64,000 nt of DNA, taken from the NCBI RefSeq assembly GCF_020382885.2, contig NC_058508.1:4084055-4148054 (forward strand), given 5' to 3'. The translations under genes were made by a program, and so were the position numbers. Below the pieces are notes generated by a model. The model worked only from the letters and a program-made list of their open reading frames with translations, was not told the DNA's origin and did not search any database. The DNA comes from Scatophagus argus (lineage: Eukaryota > Chordata > Actinopteri > Scatophagidae). Positions 1-12,100 of the stretch are shown here, piece after piece. How positions within the stretch are numbered: position 1 is the stretch's first letter; the number at the start of each line of letters is the position of its first letter.

Positions 1-513
1 GATAAACTCTTTCCGGCCTCGAATGACTGTATTTTCCAACAGCAGGTCAGTTAAAGTCTGGATGGAGAACCAGAACATTCATACCATGTCTTGGCCTGCT
101 CAATCACCAGATCTAAAGGGTTAAAGTTAGCTAAATCCTATTGAAAACCTGTGGAACGTCATCAAACTCGAAATGAATATTTGAAACAGGAACGGGCTGC
201 TGTGACAGCAGAACAATGTCAGAAGCTGGTGAAGAGCATGCCTGCATCAAAAACAAATGCAATCAAGTACCAACTCCTGTGTGTATCATGTGACTAACAG
301 ACAGAAAAGAAAACATAGAAAGTGATTTTGGTTATTATCAAGAAAACCATGGAAAATGGCTAGATAACAGCTCCTAAATTAAACTCGTATGAGCTATTTT
401 TGTTGTTATCATTATATTTGTCCAAACAAATGTACCATCAGTTTTACCAGGCATTAAAATGAACAAGCCTTTTAAGAAAACAAGGGTGGTCTAATAATTT
501 TTTCCATGACTGT
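1..513 (+). mobile_element. Tc1/mariner-like transposon, 3' part (decayed)
   Basis: The stretch at about 92-160 reads as a damaged version of the conserved Tc1 transposase C-terminal block (W-P-A-Q-S-P-D-L ... P-I-E-N-L-W), interrupted by an approximately 20-base insertion and several substitutions. The sequence ends at about 480-513 with a T-rich segment finishing in CCATGACTGTA followed by TA, as expected for a Tc1 terminal inverted repeat and its TA target site. The 5' part lies outside the window. No open frame of useful length remains, so it is a dead copy. Confidence 0.8.
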
Positions 514-3500
514 ATATGTATATGTCCTTAAAACTAGTGCAAACCCATTTAACGTAATTAAAAATTGAACCTTTTACTCTGTAAAATGATTTTTACATTT
601 TGCAGATGTATTATCACATGTAAAAATTACATTTTGACCATATTGATCTAGAATTTTCACATGCTGAGAAAGAGTGAAAATGTTATTTACATCAGTAATT
701 GAATTTCCTGTATGTGTGCCATATCAGCTAACCATTTCAGATATTTTATCATCTGCAGATTTGTCAGTTGTATATATCTCAAATATAATTGTTAGTAATT
801 GTACAACTTTCACTGCTATGACTGTATTTCAGATATGCAATTCTAGATATCTGAAAAAATTGTTTTACAAGTTAGAATTCCAAGTCAGCATATTAGTAAT
901 TTATCTTTGACCAGTCACAACTGAATTTTATCTAGAATTCCATTTGTGATGCCTTTAATGTAAGAACAGCTACAGTGAACATTTTCACCAATAATAATTG
1001 AATTTTTCATATCAACCGTTGACATTTTGATGAATAAAAATTGCATTAATCAGAATTGCAACTAGTCAAACTTACATTCTGAATATTTTTAATTCAAAAC
1101 TGAGCTATAGATATATGTAATTGAATCTGAATAGAAGTCAGTGGTAAATAGTTAACTAGTTGTTTAGTAGAAACAGATATCTAAATATACATTTATTTAT
1201 CCAGTTCACTGTAGCTAACTTTTTAACCAGTTCAGTGTACCTGTTCACTAATTATCTATACATGTGGATCCTTGAATGCACGTGTTAAATAGCTTAGACT
1301 GGTTCAGATGCTGTTAAAGGCCTGTAAATAGGGGCTTGATGTGACAAGATGATGATGATGATGATGATTCATGATTCACCCACACTCTCCGTGTCCCGTC
1401 CCTCACTAAGAGCATTAAATGACTGGGATCTGTGTTTGGGCTCAGAGCCAACAGATCCAGACAGACATGCTGTGTGTGTGTGTGTGTGTTGTGTGTGTGG
1501 TGTGAAGAACAAACAAGTTATGTGGAAACACAGGGTGGGTTGAGGAGAATCCGAACTAAATGTTTAATCACTTTAGAGCTAAGTAACCAGAGCTACAGAC
1601 GTACACGTCCACATATACTTATTCAGGATGTCAGCGTCAGTGACCTTTTTATTCCTTTCTCACTTTCTTTTTATCTCTTTCTCTCTCTGTCACTCATATT
1701 TTCTTACATACAGTATACTACATAAAACCAGTAGGTGGCACCAGAGAGCCACCGTAAGCGACACACTGCAGCTGATTTTCTTAATGTGATGTAATTCCTG
1801 TTCAAACACAATGTGGATTCAGGATACAACACATGGAGAAATCATTTGGAAATGTAGACCAGTGAAACACCAGTTAAGTGAAATTAAAAACTGAACGGAA
1901 CAATACATCAGACAAAGTATGAAATAAGAAAACATCAGATCAGTTTTTATGAATCCTCAGAGGAAATCAACTTGCTGTGAGGTCAGAAAAAAGTAAATTT
2001 GGATGAAATAAAAATTAGAGAAGAATGTAAAGAAAAGGCTATAATACCTTAAACTGTTTTCAACCTTTATTTATACATACTGAAAAACCCAATGAGAGCC
2101 ACTGTCTTTTTAATGGACACCCTGTGTACCCAGGACAAGGAAAGCAAGCATAACACATACACATATAAGTAATCGATGTATGCATGTAAATCATGTGCGT
2201 ACATAACACATATACAAAATAAATTAACCACACCACAGTCAAAGAGAACACATATGCTCACACTGCTCCAAGCCAGCCAAGAGGGGCTTAAACAGAACTA
2301 AAGGGATCAGCTGTTCAAGCTCACAAGTTTCTTTAAAATGTTCCACCTCTGGGGAGCATAAAATTTACGCGTATTTCCCAATCTCAGCTTTATGGTGATT
2401 TTCAAGGAGCAAATTACCTTGGGATGTAGTGCATGTAAGTGAACTGTACAAATATAATATGTATAAAAATATATTTAAGACTATAGCAATACGTATGAGT
2501 GGTACAGGCAATACTTACACTATACAACAATGGTACAGTATTATGATAGCTATAACTACTTCAGACAATCTTCAATATGATGGTTTGAAATTCAAGAAAC
2601 TGGTAAAAATACTGAGGCCAAGTTAAATTTTATTGAAGTAACGTTAACAAGATCATGTACTTCATGTCTCTAATCAGTTACGGTTGTATAAATGAAAATT
2701 GTCCTGCCTAGCCACATAAACACCAACAGGATTAGACATGTGAAACTGAAGTTGAGTAGACCTTTTTCACAGGAAACATTTGACTAACCTGTAACAGCAG
2801 CAACTGTTGCATTGCAGTAATTGCTGTTAAGGTGTTTTATCAAAACTTCATCATTTGGAAACAGAATATCTCAAGACCTTTACAGTTCAGATTTGCCAGA
2901 TTTTATCAAAAATTTAAACAACATGTTTAGTGCACGTAGGACAGTCTGAAGAGGTAGATGAGAAAGTGTGGATGTGATCTTATCATCTGAGAACCAAAAG
3001 CCTTTACTGACTGCAGGAAGTTATCGGACTCCACAATAGAATGCTGGTCATTCATTTGGCACATTTCTTCCTCTGTCATTTCCTTGTACAATGGCAAAAC
3101 AACAATACACGCTGAGGAGAAGCCACCAGGAAACACATTTTAGTGGAAACACATTGTGGCACAACGGCAGTGCTTGCACTGGCTTTGCAAACCTTTCCCT
3201 AATGTCCTCTCCAAAGAATAAAAATTGGGTTTTTGCTTTTTGTTCTCACATTTGTAGCTTACACTGATAGCGGTGGCAGATTCAGACAGAAACTTGGACA
3301 AGTAATACAGAGGTTGGATTTGTGCTTCATTGTTCACTTTTCAAAGAGTTGAACTTTTTTTACATGAGAAAATGCTTGGGATGACTTCAACAGTCATACT
3401 AGACCAGACAACTAGGATGTCTGGGTGTGCTGGAGTGTAAATCCAATAAACAGTAGTGCAGAGCTGCTAGCATTAGCCTCAACTCGAGCAAGTAGTATCC

Positions 3501-3853
3501 TGGGCCAGATTTAACACAGTAGGAAAATACCACAAATTGGATGTGCTGTCACGAGTGTGGATTTTTTAAATATAACCTCACTAAGAGTGAAATGATACTT
3601 GATGTACCACTGGGTGACCACTGTAGTTAGTGAGGTAGTTAGCTACCAGTGTTAGAAATGCTAATGTTTGTCTCTTACATAAGGATAGATAAACACACTA
3701 ATCCATTACTTACACTTTTACTTGTTTGTTTTTGTTTTTCGAATGGCTAAATAATTACATCAGTTACCATCACACTAGCTGCTAAAGAAGAAGAAGAATA
3801 GAATAGCGAGTGAAGAAGCAAGTTAATTTAACAGTTAATTTTCTCTTTTGCAG
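514..3853. other. AT-rich upstream region of HDAC5, no gene seen
   Basis: AT-rich non-coding DNA with no exon that I can support. It holds a short GAT repeat (about 1346-1368), a TG repeat (1470-1499) and a dispersed-repeat-like stretch (about 3435-3660) that resembles one at about 22010-22200. The HDAC5 transcription start must lie here or further upstream, because the exon at 3854 begins with a splice acceptor. Confidence 0.5.
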
Positions 3854-4022
3854 AACAGCTGAGACGTTGAGAAAAGTCTGGTTCATCTGTCTGCCTGTCC
3901 ATTGTCTGCCCCATCTCCGACACATGGCTGACACAGAGGACCCACTTTAACACACTCACGCGCACACAGGATTGTGGAAGAAGGACCGGGTCCAACCTTC
4001 ATGAATTCATCACACGCCTCAG
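3854..4022 (+). CDS. hdac5: HDAC5 canonical first coding exon (5' UTR plus 7 codons)
   Basis: The exon lies between a good acceptor (CTCTTTTGCAG, ending 3853) and a strong donor (CAG|GTAGGT at 4023). The ATG is at 4001 and codes M-N-S-S-H-A-S plus one base. This resembles the human HDAC5 start M-N-S-P-N-E-S, which is also a very short coding piece. The one leftover base joins in phase to the exon-internal acceptor at 10361-10362, giving M-N-S-S-H-A-S-D, comparable to human M-N-S-P-N-E-S-D. Bases 3854-4000 would be 5' UTR. Identification rests on this short similarity and on phase agreement. Confidence 0.7.
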
Positions 4023-4665
4023 GTAGGTCTCTATCTCTATCCGTCTCTGTCTTTCCATCTCAAAGAGCTGCTGTGGTCAGTGTAGGGGTAATGTGTTGTG
4101 CTCTTGTGGTTTATACTGATTTAACAATCAAACAGAGTCTGACTGGTGGGCTGGTGTCAGCATGAATGCTGCTGGTGGTCGCTGAGACATTTGGGACTGG
4201 CTTGTAATTGAATTCCAGAGCTTTCAAATGTCATTTAATTTTCTCCTGTTTTTTCCCAGTTTTATCCAAAGTTACCATTGTCCTATAAGAATGAGAATAA
4301 ACTGTTTTGACTGGGTGGTGTACCTATACCCAATAACAATACATGATACCATTCGTTTATATCGTCTCTGTATCTATTGTGTGAACCTTTGGACCTCCTA
4401 GTTGAATCCATATGAGTAATTCAAGATTAAGGGTTTTTTTCCTCATGGTTGGATTACTTCACTTGTGTGGTCTGTCATTACGCTTGTCACTTCAGTCAAT
4501 TATATAAAGAGAACTTTATTGAGCGAGCAGCACAGTTTACAGACTGGTGGTAAATAGTGTGAGGAGGACTGAAATATTTCAAGCTTTCCAGCTGATGCAT
4601 GGCTCGTGGTGGGTCAATAACAGAATCAGTCTTTATGCCGCCCTTCAGTGATGGGTGGATACCTG

Positions 4666-4707
<42 letters not shown>

Positions 4708-6086
4708 TGGCAATGATATGGTTCAGTGTCATTTAAGTCTATGGCAACCAAACTATGTACTCTGAACCCCAGACCATGTAATATTATATATAATAGTATA
4801 TTTTTTCTCTCTGCTGTTTATTATAACCATAGCTGCGTCAGCCAAACTATAGGATGCAATGTATTTGTGAACCCACATAAGAAGCTGCAATTATGAACAT
4901 AGTATACCAGCACTATAGTCACAAGTAAGAATTATTTTCAGCCATGTTAGCGTGGCTTTAGAGATGGCAGTGTCAGCTGGTCAGCTGACCACTTTGTTAC
5001 AGATTGAAATATCAATTATTATGGGTTGGATTGGATTGGATTGTCCTGACATCTGATACAGACTTTTATGCCCACCTCAGGATGAATTGTCCAAATATTG
5101 GTGATCCTCCAACTTCTTCTTTAGCTTCATAATCACTTAGAAATTTTACATTTTCACTTGATGACCAAATTTGTACAAAGCTAAAGATATTCTCATCTGC
5201 TTCATTTGTACTTTGTGTTTTGTGCTAAATAGCAAATATTAGTGTGCTAACACTAATATTTGCAAAATAAGATGTTAGATCTGATAAATGTTATACCTGC
5301 ATCAGCATGATAGCACTGACTTTGACCATCTCTGTTTATTTGCTACTCATTTTAGAAATGGAAAGTCATCAGCCTTTTTTTCTGTTTAAAAATATCAAGT
5401 CAGTCTTTTTGTTTTTTGTTGTATAAGCATATTCGTGCTTTGAACTTACTGCTAACAAGGGTGATGCTAACATGCTAATGCTAAGTAGTTATTGTGTTTG
5501 CTATGTTTGCCACTATTTTAGCATTTTAACCTCACAGCATTTGCTATTTAGAACCAAACCGAAGTACATCTGAGACTGATGGGAATAAATTCCTTAAATT
5601 CTCTACCCTTAGGAAAAGATTCCCACATGGACGAGATAATAAGATTATGTAGGAGGGTTCTCTCAGAGAACCTGACTGCAGCTCCGATTGCTGTCTGACT
5701 GAATTGTGTAATACAGAGTATATTTATAATGGATAAATGGATGTGAGAGCATCTGTTAACATATGCAGTCATTGTTTCATATTATTTCCCAGTGTATGAT
5801 GAACATATTATTTACTGTATTGTCTACTGTGACAGTGGATGGCAGAATAATTGGATTAAATAGGTAGCACACAATCAAGACACCTGTAAGGGCTCCCCAG
5901 GTATATTTGGACACCTTTGTCTTGGACTGAATGACTGGTTGACTGACTGACTGTAATCTGGTTGTCATGGATACAGATATAGTACATAATGCACACATAG
6001 ACACACAGACAGCAGTGTGACTCCAGGGGTTGATGTGCCTCAAATAGAAATGCAGAGATGAGTCATCCACCGAGCTACTGCAGTAG

Positions 6087-6146
<60 letters not shown>

Positions 6147-9100
6147 CTTTAACAGATGTGTTTGGTATGTGAGACCATTAAGATGTCAGACATGTTTCCT
6201 GGTCAATCTCATTTCTTTCTGTCTCTCTTGCTGCCAGAGTGATTAGAAATCAGGATGTAAGATAACAGAACAGAAGTCTTGAATAAATAATCATAGTACT
6301 GGATAATAGAAAACCAATGCAGCAGCTCAAGTCAATATAAAATAATCCAGGAGGTTATAAATTAGTTTTCAGTATTTGCATTTCTCCTCTTTCTATGTAT
6401 TCGGTCTCTCTGCTTGTGAGTCATACTGAGGCAGCCCTAAATCTGCTTGAGGACACACAGAGCTGCTTACACAGAAGGTGAGGATGATGAGGGTGATGAA
6501 GGTGATGAGGAGGAGGTAGGATGAAGGTGATAATAAAATGATTCAATGAAATATTGTCATTCCTGGAAAGGAAACTGTCATCACTGCAGCAGCGATTAGC
6601 TCAAAGGTGAGAAGCTGATGAATATAAAACATCTATCTCATGGAAATTACACTGTATCAATTCATCATACATTGTGCTGTCACCAATCTAGATTTTTTTG
6701 TATTAGCATCAGTTGCAAAAAGCCTGATTTGTTGTGATCGTTTGGTTTTTGTAATCCGTGCTCTCCAGCAGTCAGTGACATCCCATTGCATTGTGTTAAA
6801 ACACTGGAACCTATTCCTTAAGCTTCACTTAGGACTGCGCTGCTGAATGGAACAAACAAGAGCTATAAATAGCAGGAGCAGTTTCAATTAATAATATCCA
6901 CACTCACAGTGAAGTGGGAACAGTGAGCAGTGCAGCTTTTGGTTTTAGAGCAGCGTTTTTGTGATTCTCCAAGACATTTTCCAGGTGCGATATACCTCTA
7001 AAATGCTGCAGTTGGATGAAAACCTGAACTTAAGTGTTCAAAAATTCAAAGTGTAAGTGTGCATCTTTTCGCGTTGTTGCGCTGACGTAGTATGTGATCT
7101 CGGCATTTCAAAAATAATTTTTTAGACAGAAAATTAATTTCCTTTGTTTGAACACACCATTAAAGATTTGCCATCGTTTTTTACTCAGATCAAATAGAAG
7201 ATATTCTGTAAGATAAACTTCACAAATTTCTCAGTTCAGCACTCGGCATGATGGGAAATGTTGCTACAGTGCTTCAGTAGATAACCTCATTTTGATTGGC
7301 TGTTAACCTGTTAAAATATGTTTATTCTGAATTTTGAATTTGGCAACAGAAGTCAGTGATGTTAATGAGACAAAAAATTAAGTGTAAGTCAAAAAGGATT
7401 GGCATGTAATTGATTTCTCTTCTATTTACAATGTTTGGCCTATAATTGTACAGACCATATGGAAATCTTGCCAGGCAAAAAAGAAAGAAAAAAAAAAGCC
7501 AAAAAGAACAGAAAGAAATATTCATTCATTTTCATTCCTTTATTTTGAAAATGTTTTATTGCGGTTTTGTTTCTGCATCCTCCTCCTTCCACGGTGGCAA
7601 AGTAACTGACAATGTTAATTCTAATATAACTGCTACAAGGTTTGTACAGCATAGTAACTTGATTCTCTGGATGGCGTTCCAATGTCTAGTCAGTATTAGG
7701 TGTATTCATTGTATGGCTATAATGTCTATAAGGATATTCGCTTTCAGTTTCCGAATTAGCCTGTGTGGAAATTAGCCTTGCTAAATGTTAAACCAACAGG
7801 CTAGTTTAACGGGCTTGCCTGTATTATTTTAATTTTATGTAAAGTTTACAGTTGCATTCAGCCCGACATATTATAGTGTAACATTCATCTTGTCAGTGCT
7901 CTCTGTTGGACAAACTCTGTAATGAAGATGCTGTTAAATTACCTCAAACCTATCGCTAATACTAATTTCCTGTTACATATAAGCTAAAATCAGCTGATTT
8001 ATCATTCTTGCCAATTTAATTCGTTTTGTGGCTCCCCATATTGTAACAACATTTAACATTTGCCAGGTTTGGCTTCTTCTGATAAATGAACAAGACAAAG
8101 AGTCTACAGCCGTGCTAGTGGCTCTGTGATGCTGTACTGTCTCACAGTTGTGGTTTTGCCTAAAAACCGTCAGTGCTAACATCATTATGCCAACATGGTC
8201 ATTTTAACATCGTCTTTGTCAGCATGAGCAGTTACAGCCTACAGAAACTCAGACTGCATCAACACAAAATCAGAGGAGGAGGAAGAGGTCACAGTCCCAC
8301 CCACACTGTTTGATTGACAGGTGATCTCTGAGCAGTGCTGTGCAGAAACATGACAGTGCTGAACTCCTCCCCCTCCTCCCCGACAACCTCCTCCACCCTA
8401 CCCCAGAGCTTTAGGCTTACTGCTCTCTCTCTGTCTATTTTTATCTCTTACCCCTCCTCCTCTCTGGCAAGCTATTTTCAGCTGTAGTCCCTCCATCACC
8501 CCCCCATCTCCTGTGTTAGTAAATGCTCTTTTCCTACCCTCTCTCTTTTTTCTGTTCCTTAATCTTAAAAAAAAAAATAGCCAATCTAACTCTAGAGACA
8601 TGCAACAGAGAAAGGAATAAGGAATGAATAAAGTAGAATGGAGTGATTGACATTACAGGAATATCCTCATTCCCTCTCTTTCTCCCTTTTGGGTGTTGTG
8701 GCACTTACTCTAACCAAAGAAGCTGTTGTTGACTTTCTCTTCATCCGTCTAACTTCCTTTCCACCCAGTGATCTACTTTCAGCCTCTCGCTCCTGCTAAC
8801 CCTCCTCCCTCTGCTCCCCCTCCCTCCCCCCTTCCCAACATTCATTCAGCAGCTCAAAGAGCGTCACAGTCACACTCCCGCATACACACACACACACCAG
8901 TGGCTCTCAGACAGTGAATATTAGCTGTCTGACCAGGCTCGGCTCTGCAGCAGCCTGCCCATTTTTTGTGTGTTTTCAGGCGAGGGTAAGAGGACAGCGT
9001 GTGATTCCTGGCTGTTCATTTTTCTGGGAGGATTCTATCTCGTCGCTCTTCTTCTCCAGCCCAGCCTTTCCTCTTCTTGTATTTCCTCTCTTTTTTTTTA

Positions 9101-12100
9101 TTATACTGCTCTTTCCCTCTCCCCCCCGTCCTTCCATTTCCTTCTCTCTGTCATTCTCTCAGCGCTTCGTTCTAATTTTGGAAGCATGGAACCTCGGGGA
9201 GCGCTCTCCCTAAGCTATTTACGTCCTCGCCTCTCCTCCTCTTCTTCTTCTTCCTCCTCCTCCTCCTCCTCCTCTTCTCTCTCCTCTCTCTCTCTCGTTG
9301 TCCAGGAGGAGAGCAGCATGAGGATCCTTTGATGCACGCAAGCAGGGGAATTCGGCTTCTCCTTGTCTCTGTATTTTTGTTGTGTTGTTAGCTGCGGGAA
9401 GTGGTGAAGAGGCTGCAGCAGTACCGCTCTCCAACCGATCCCTTCCATCACTTCTCAGCTAATGAAAATGCGCCGTTCTGCAGGCTGTGTACAGCAACGA
9501 GATTTTATTGTTTCCTCTCTGTTTTTGTTTGTCTAATTCGGTTGGTAAAGACTAAGAGAAGGTTCAGTGCAGCGGAGGAAACTTTTTTCTTCCATCTGCA
9601 GCATACCACTGTCACTGTTTCAGGAGGCTGAAAAGTATTCTGCATGGATCAGGAGCCCAGGTGATGCATATCTGTCTGACCAGAAAGACACATTTCAGGT
9701 CCTTACAGAGACTGTATTTTCAAAATTTGACTCTGTAAGCGATTCCTCTTCCCTTTGTGAGTGGGACTCATTCCACAAGCCAAGCAGAGGTGAGGATTTC
9801 TGGAACGGGAAGCAGAGGCTACAACTTAAGCAAAGAGGATTTTGTACTCCGACACAGTGAGTAGTCATCACAGCACAAACGAGGAGCCGGAGTCAAAAAA
9901 TCTCCGGGAGAACTAAAAGGCAGAGGCTACCGACAAAAACCTAACTGAGACTGCAGCCTAACAGGATACCTTCGCTGGATTACACAATAAAAGCACAGGA
10001 GAGTTTTATGAGTTCACTCAGGAATTTTTGATGGAATTCATGGTAATCTTTCAGTAATCAGTTTTACAATAGAAGAACAGAAAATATTTTAAAGTTTTGA
10101 ATTTTGAATCACAGGATGACTAATCCATGATTCGTTTTTTTTTTTTAAATCATATTTTGATGTTTGTCTCTCCCCATCCTTGGCAACTTGAATCCTAAAG
10201 CCATGATGATATCTCGAAAAAGGAACTGATTGGTGTTTTTTGTAGCAAAATAGAGTGCTGCCTCTTGTCTTGGCATGCTGTTGCATCCCACGGTGTCAGG
10301 ATTGTGCGCCATGTTGCAGACCATCTATGAGACTGAGTCCTGCTTTTCATCTACCAGCACAGACAGCCACCACCAGCCTCTGGAGCTCCTGAGTGGCAAC
10401 AGGGGCTCCAGTACTGCCATGCCCACCGCTGGTGAGTCATATCTGGGAATGAGAGGTGGGGGCGGGGGGGGGTACCGTGTGCTGATGCTTGATGGGTCAT
10501 TTGACTAAAGGGAATATAAGGATGGACAGTAGGTTTAGGTCAGAGGTTTTCAAACTGTGATTTGCACATCTCCCCAGGGGGGTACAGGGGTTATGGATAC
10601 TGTGTGAGATGTAATGGACAGGTGCAAGTGTTATAAAAACAACAAGAAGCTAGTTATTGTAGTTTGATCCGCTTATCATCACAGTCAGCAGCTGGAGCAG
10701 CAGAGGCTGTGCCACAGAGCTCATTGAGGCAAATAAAAGTCTCAGTGCCAAACTGCTGCTTTTTGTGTGAAAATTTGTACTGCTTAACTCTTTAAACACA
10801 CAGATTCAGTGTGACCTACACTTTCCTGGGAAACATCATGTTTTTAGGCATTCTTAATGTTCAAGTGATGTTTCTTTGTATATCCACTGATACACTGTAA
10901 AGAGGAAACTCTAACAGGTAATTCAGCATACTTTTAATAGTGACAATCTACCCAAATATAAAAAATGTATGCTAAAAAAAGAGCTCAAGTTGTATTCCAC
11001 AGCTAAGTCACTGAATCCATTGAAACAATATACTTCCTGTTTACCTCCTCCAAAGCCCCTGGATTATAGGATGCGTAGTTCCAAACCTTAGAGTATGATT
11101 ATTCCTCGCGTAAAAGACAAATCCAATTAACATGACCTTTTTTCATGTTATTTTGATTTTGATTTTATTAAGGCTCAGAATGTCACACCAACATGGGTCT
11201 TTACTCTTGGAACACATATTTGCCCTTTTATTGAGGACCTGTGGACATACAGTCAACAAAAAAACGGCAGCAGTTTAGTTTTAAAGGACATTTTTTGAAC
11301 ACACTGTTGCTCTCCAGAGCCTTGTGTTCAAACAACCCTCAGGACAATACCTTTGGCTTTACTGTGATTTAAGTCATTTATCTAATGCTAACACACACAG
11401 TCTGTTCTGGGTATTCAACCTGTGGAGGTTGTGTTACAGTTAAATCTGTAGCTGCCAGAGTGAGGTGAGCCAGGTTTGGAATGTGGCTTGATGCCACCTC
11501 TTAATGCCAGCAGGTTGGTTGTAATTGGTACAACCAGGTCGCACATTCACTCTTATCTTCTTTTCGGGTACAGTTACAGTGTTGGCTCCCTTTTGAACCC
11601 AGGTCAGTGTATATTTGTGTTTGTGTGTGTTCAGACTTAACGTACTCACAGACACTTCAGTAATGTTGTTGTAGGGCCTATGTATCCGCATGTTTTGGCT
11701 TTACTGATATTGATGACATTTTACTTGAAAAGTCAGCTTACTTTTTTATGTGGCACTAATGTGCATTTGCATACTGATGCACAAAAATGGTCAAACTACA
11801 TAGCTAGTAGCTGTGAATGAAAACTATTCAAACCAGCAAAATGATTTTTATTTCCCATCTAAAACCCCGTTATCACCTGCTGAATGTTTTTACTATCAAA
11901 ACTGGCAAACTGTTGCCTTCATTCGGAGTCATTGTTTCTGTCCAAACATCAAATGTAAGTGCTAATTATGCATACTTTTTAAGTTCTGCTTTGGTCTCCA
12001 CCAGCTCCTGAGGGAAATACATGGCTCTTTAACAGCTCAGTGCTCTGCTGTGTTTACCAGCTACTTGCTAACTTTGTCTCCCTGCTGTTTGGTGCTGGTC

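Larger units (their letters stand above)
4023..8800. other. HDAC5 first intron, repeat-rich
   Basis: No coding exon is supported. It contains a GT repeat (4667-4706), a long CA repeat (6090-6140) and stretches rich in 'gctaacatgctaatgct'-type sequence (about 5080-5660 and 7850-8230), which look like old dispersed fish repeats. At 6863-6872 there is a perfect MEF2-type motif that could also serve as a TATA box. Confidence 0.5.

Noticed and set aside
9215-9451. Minus-strand frame rich in Glu
   Set aside because: It only reads the complement of the polypyrimidine tract; no splice or start context.
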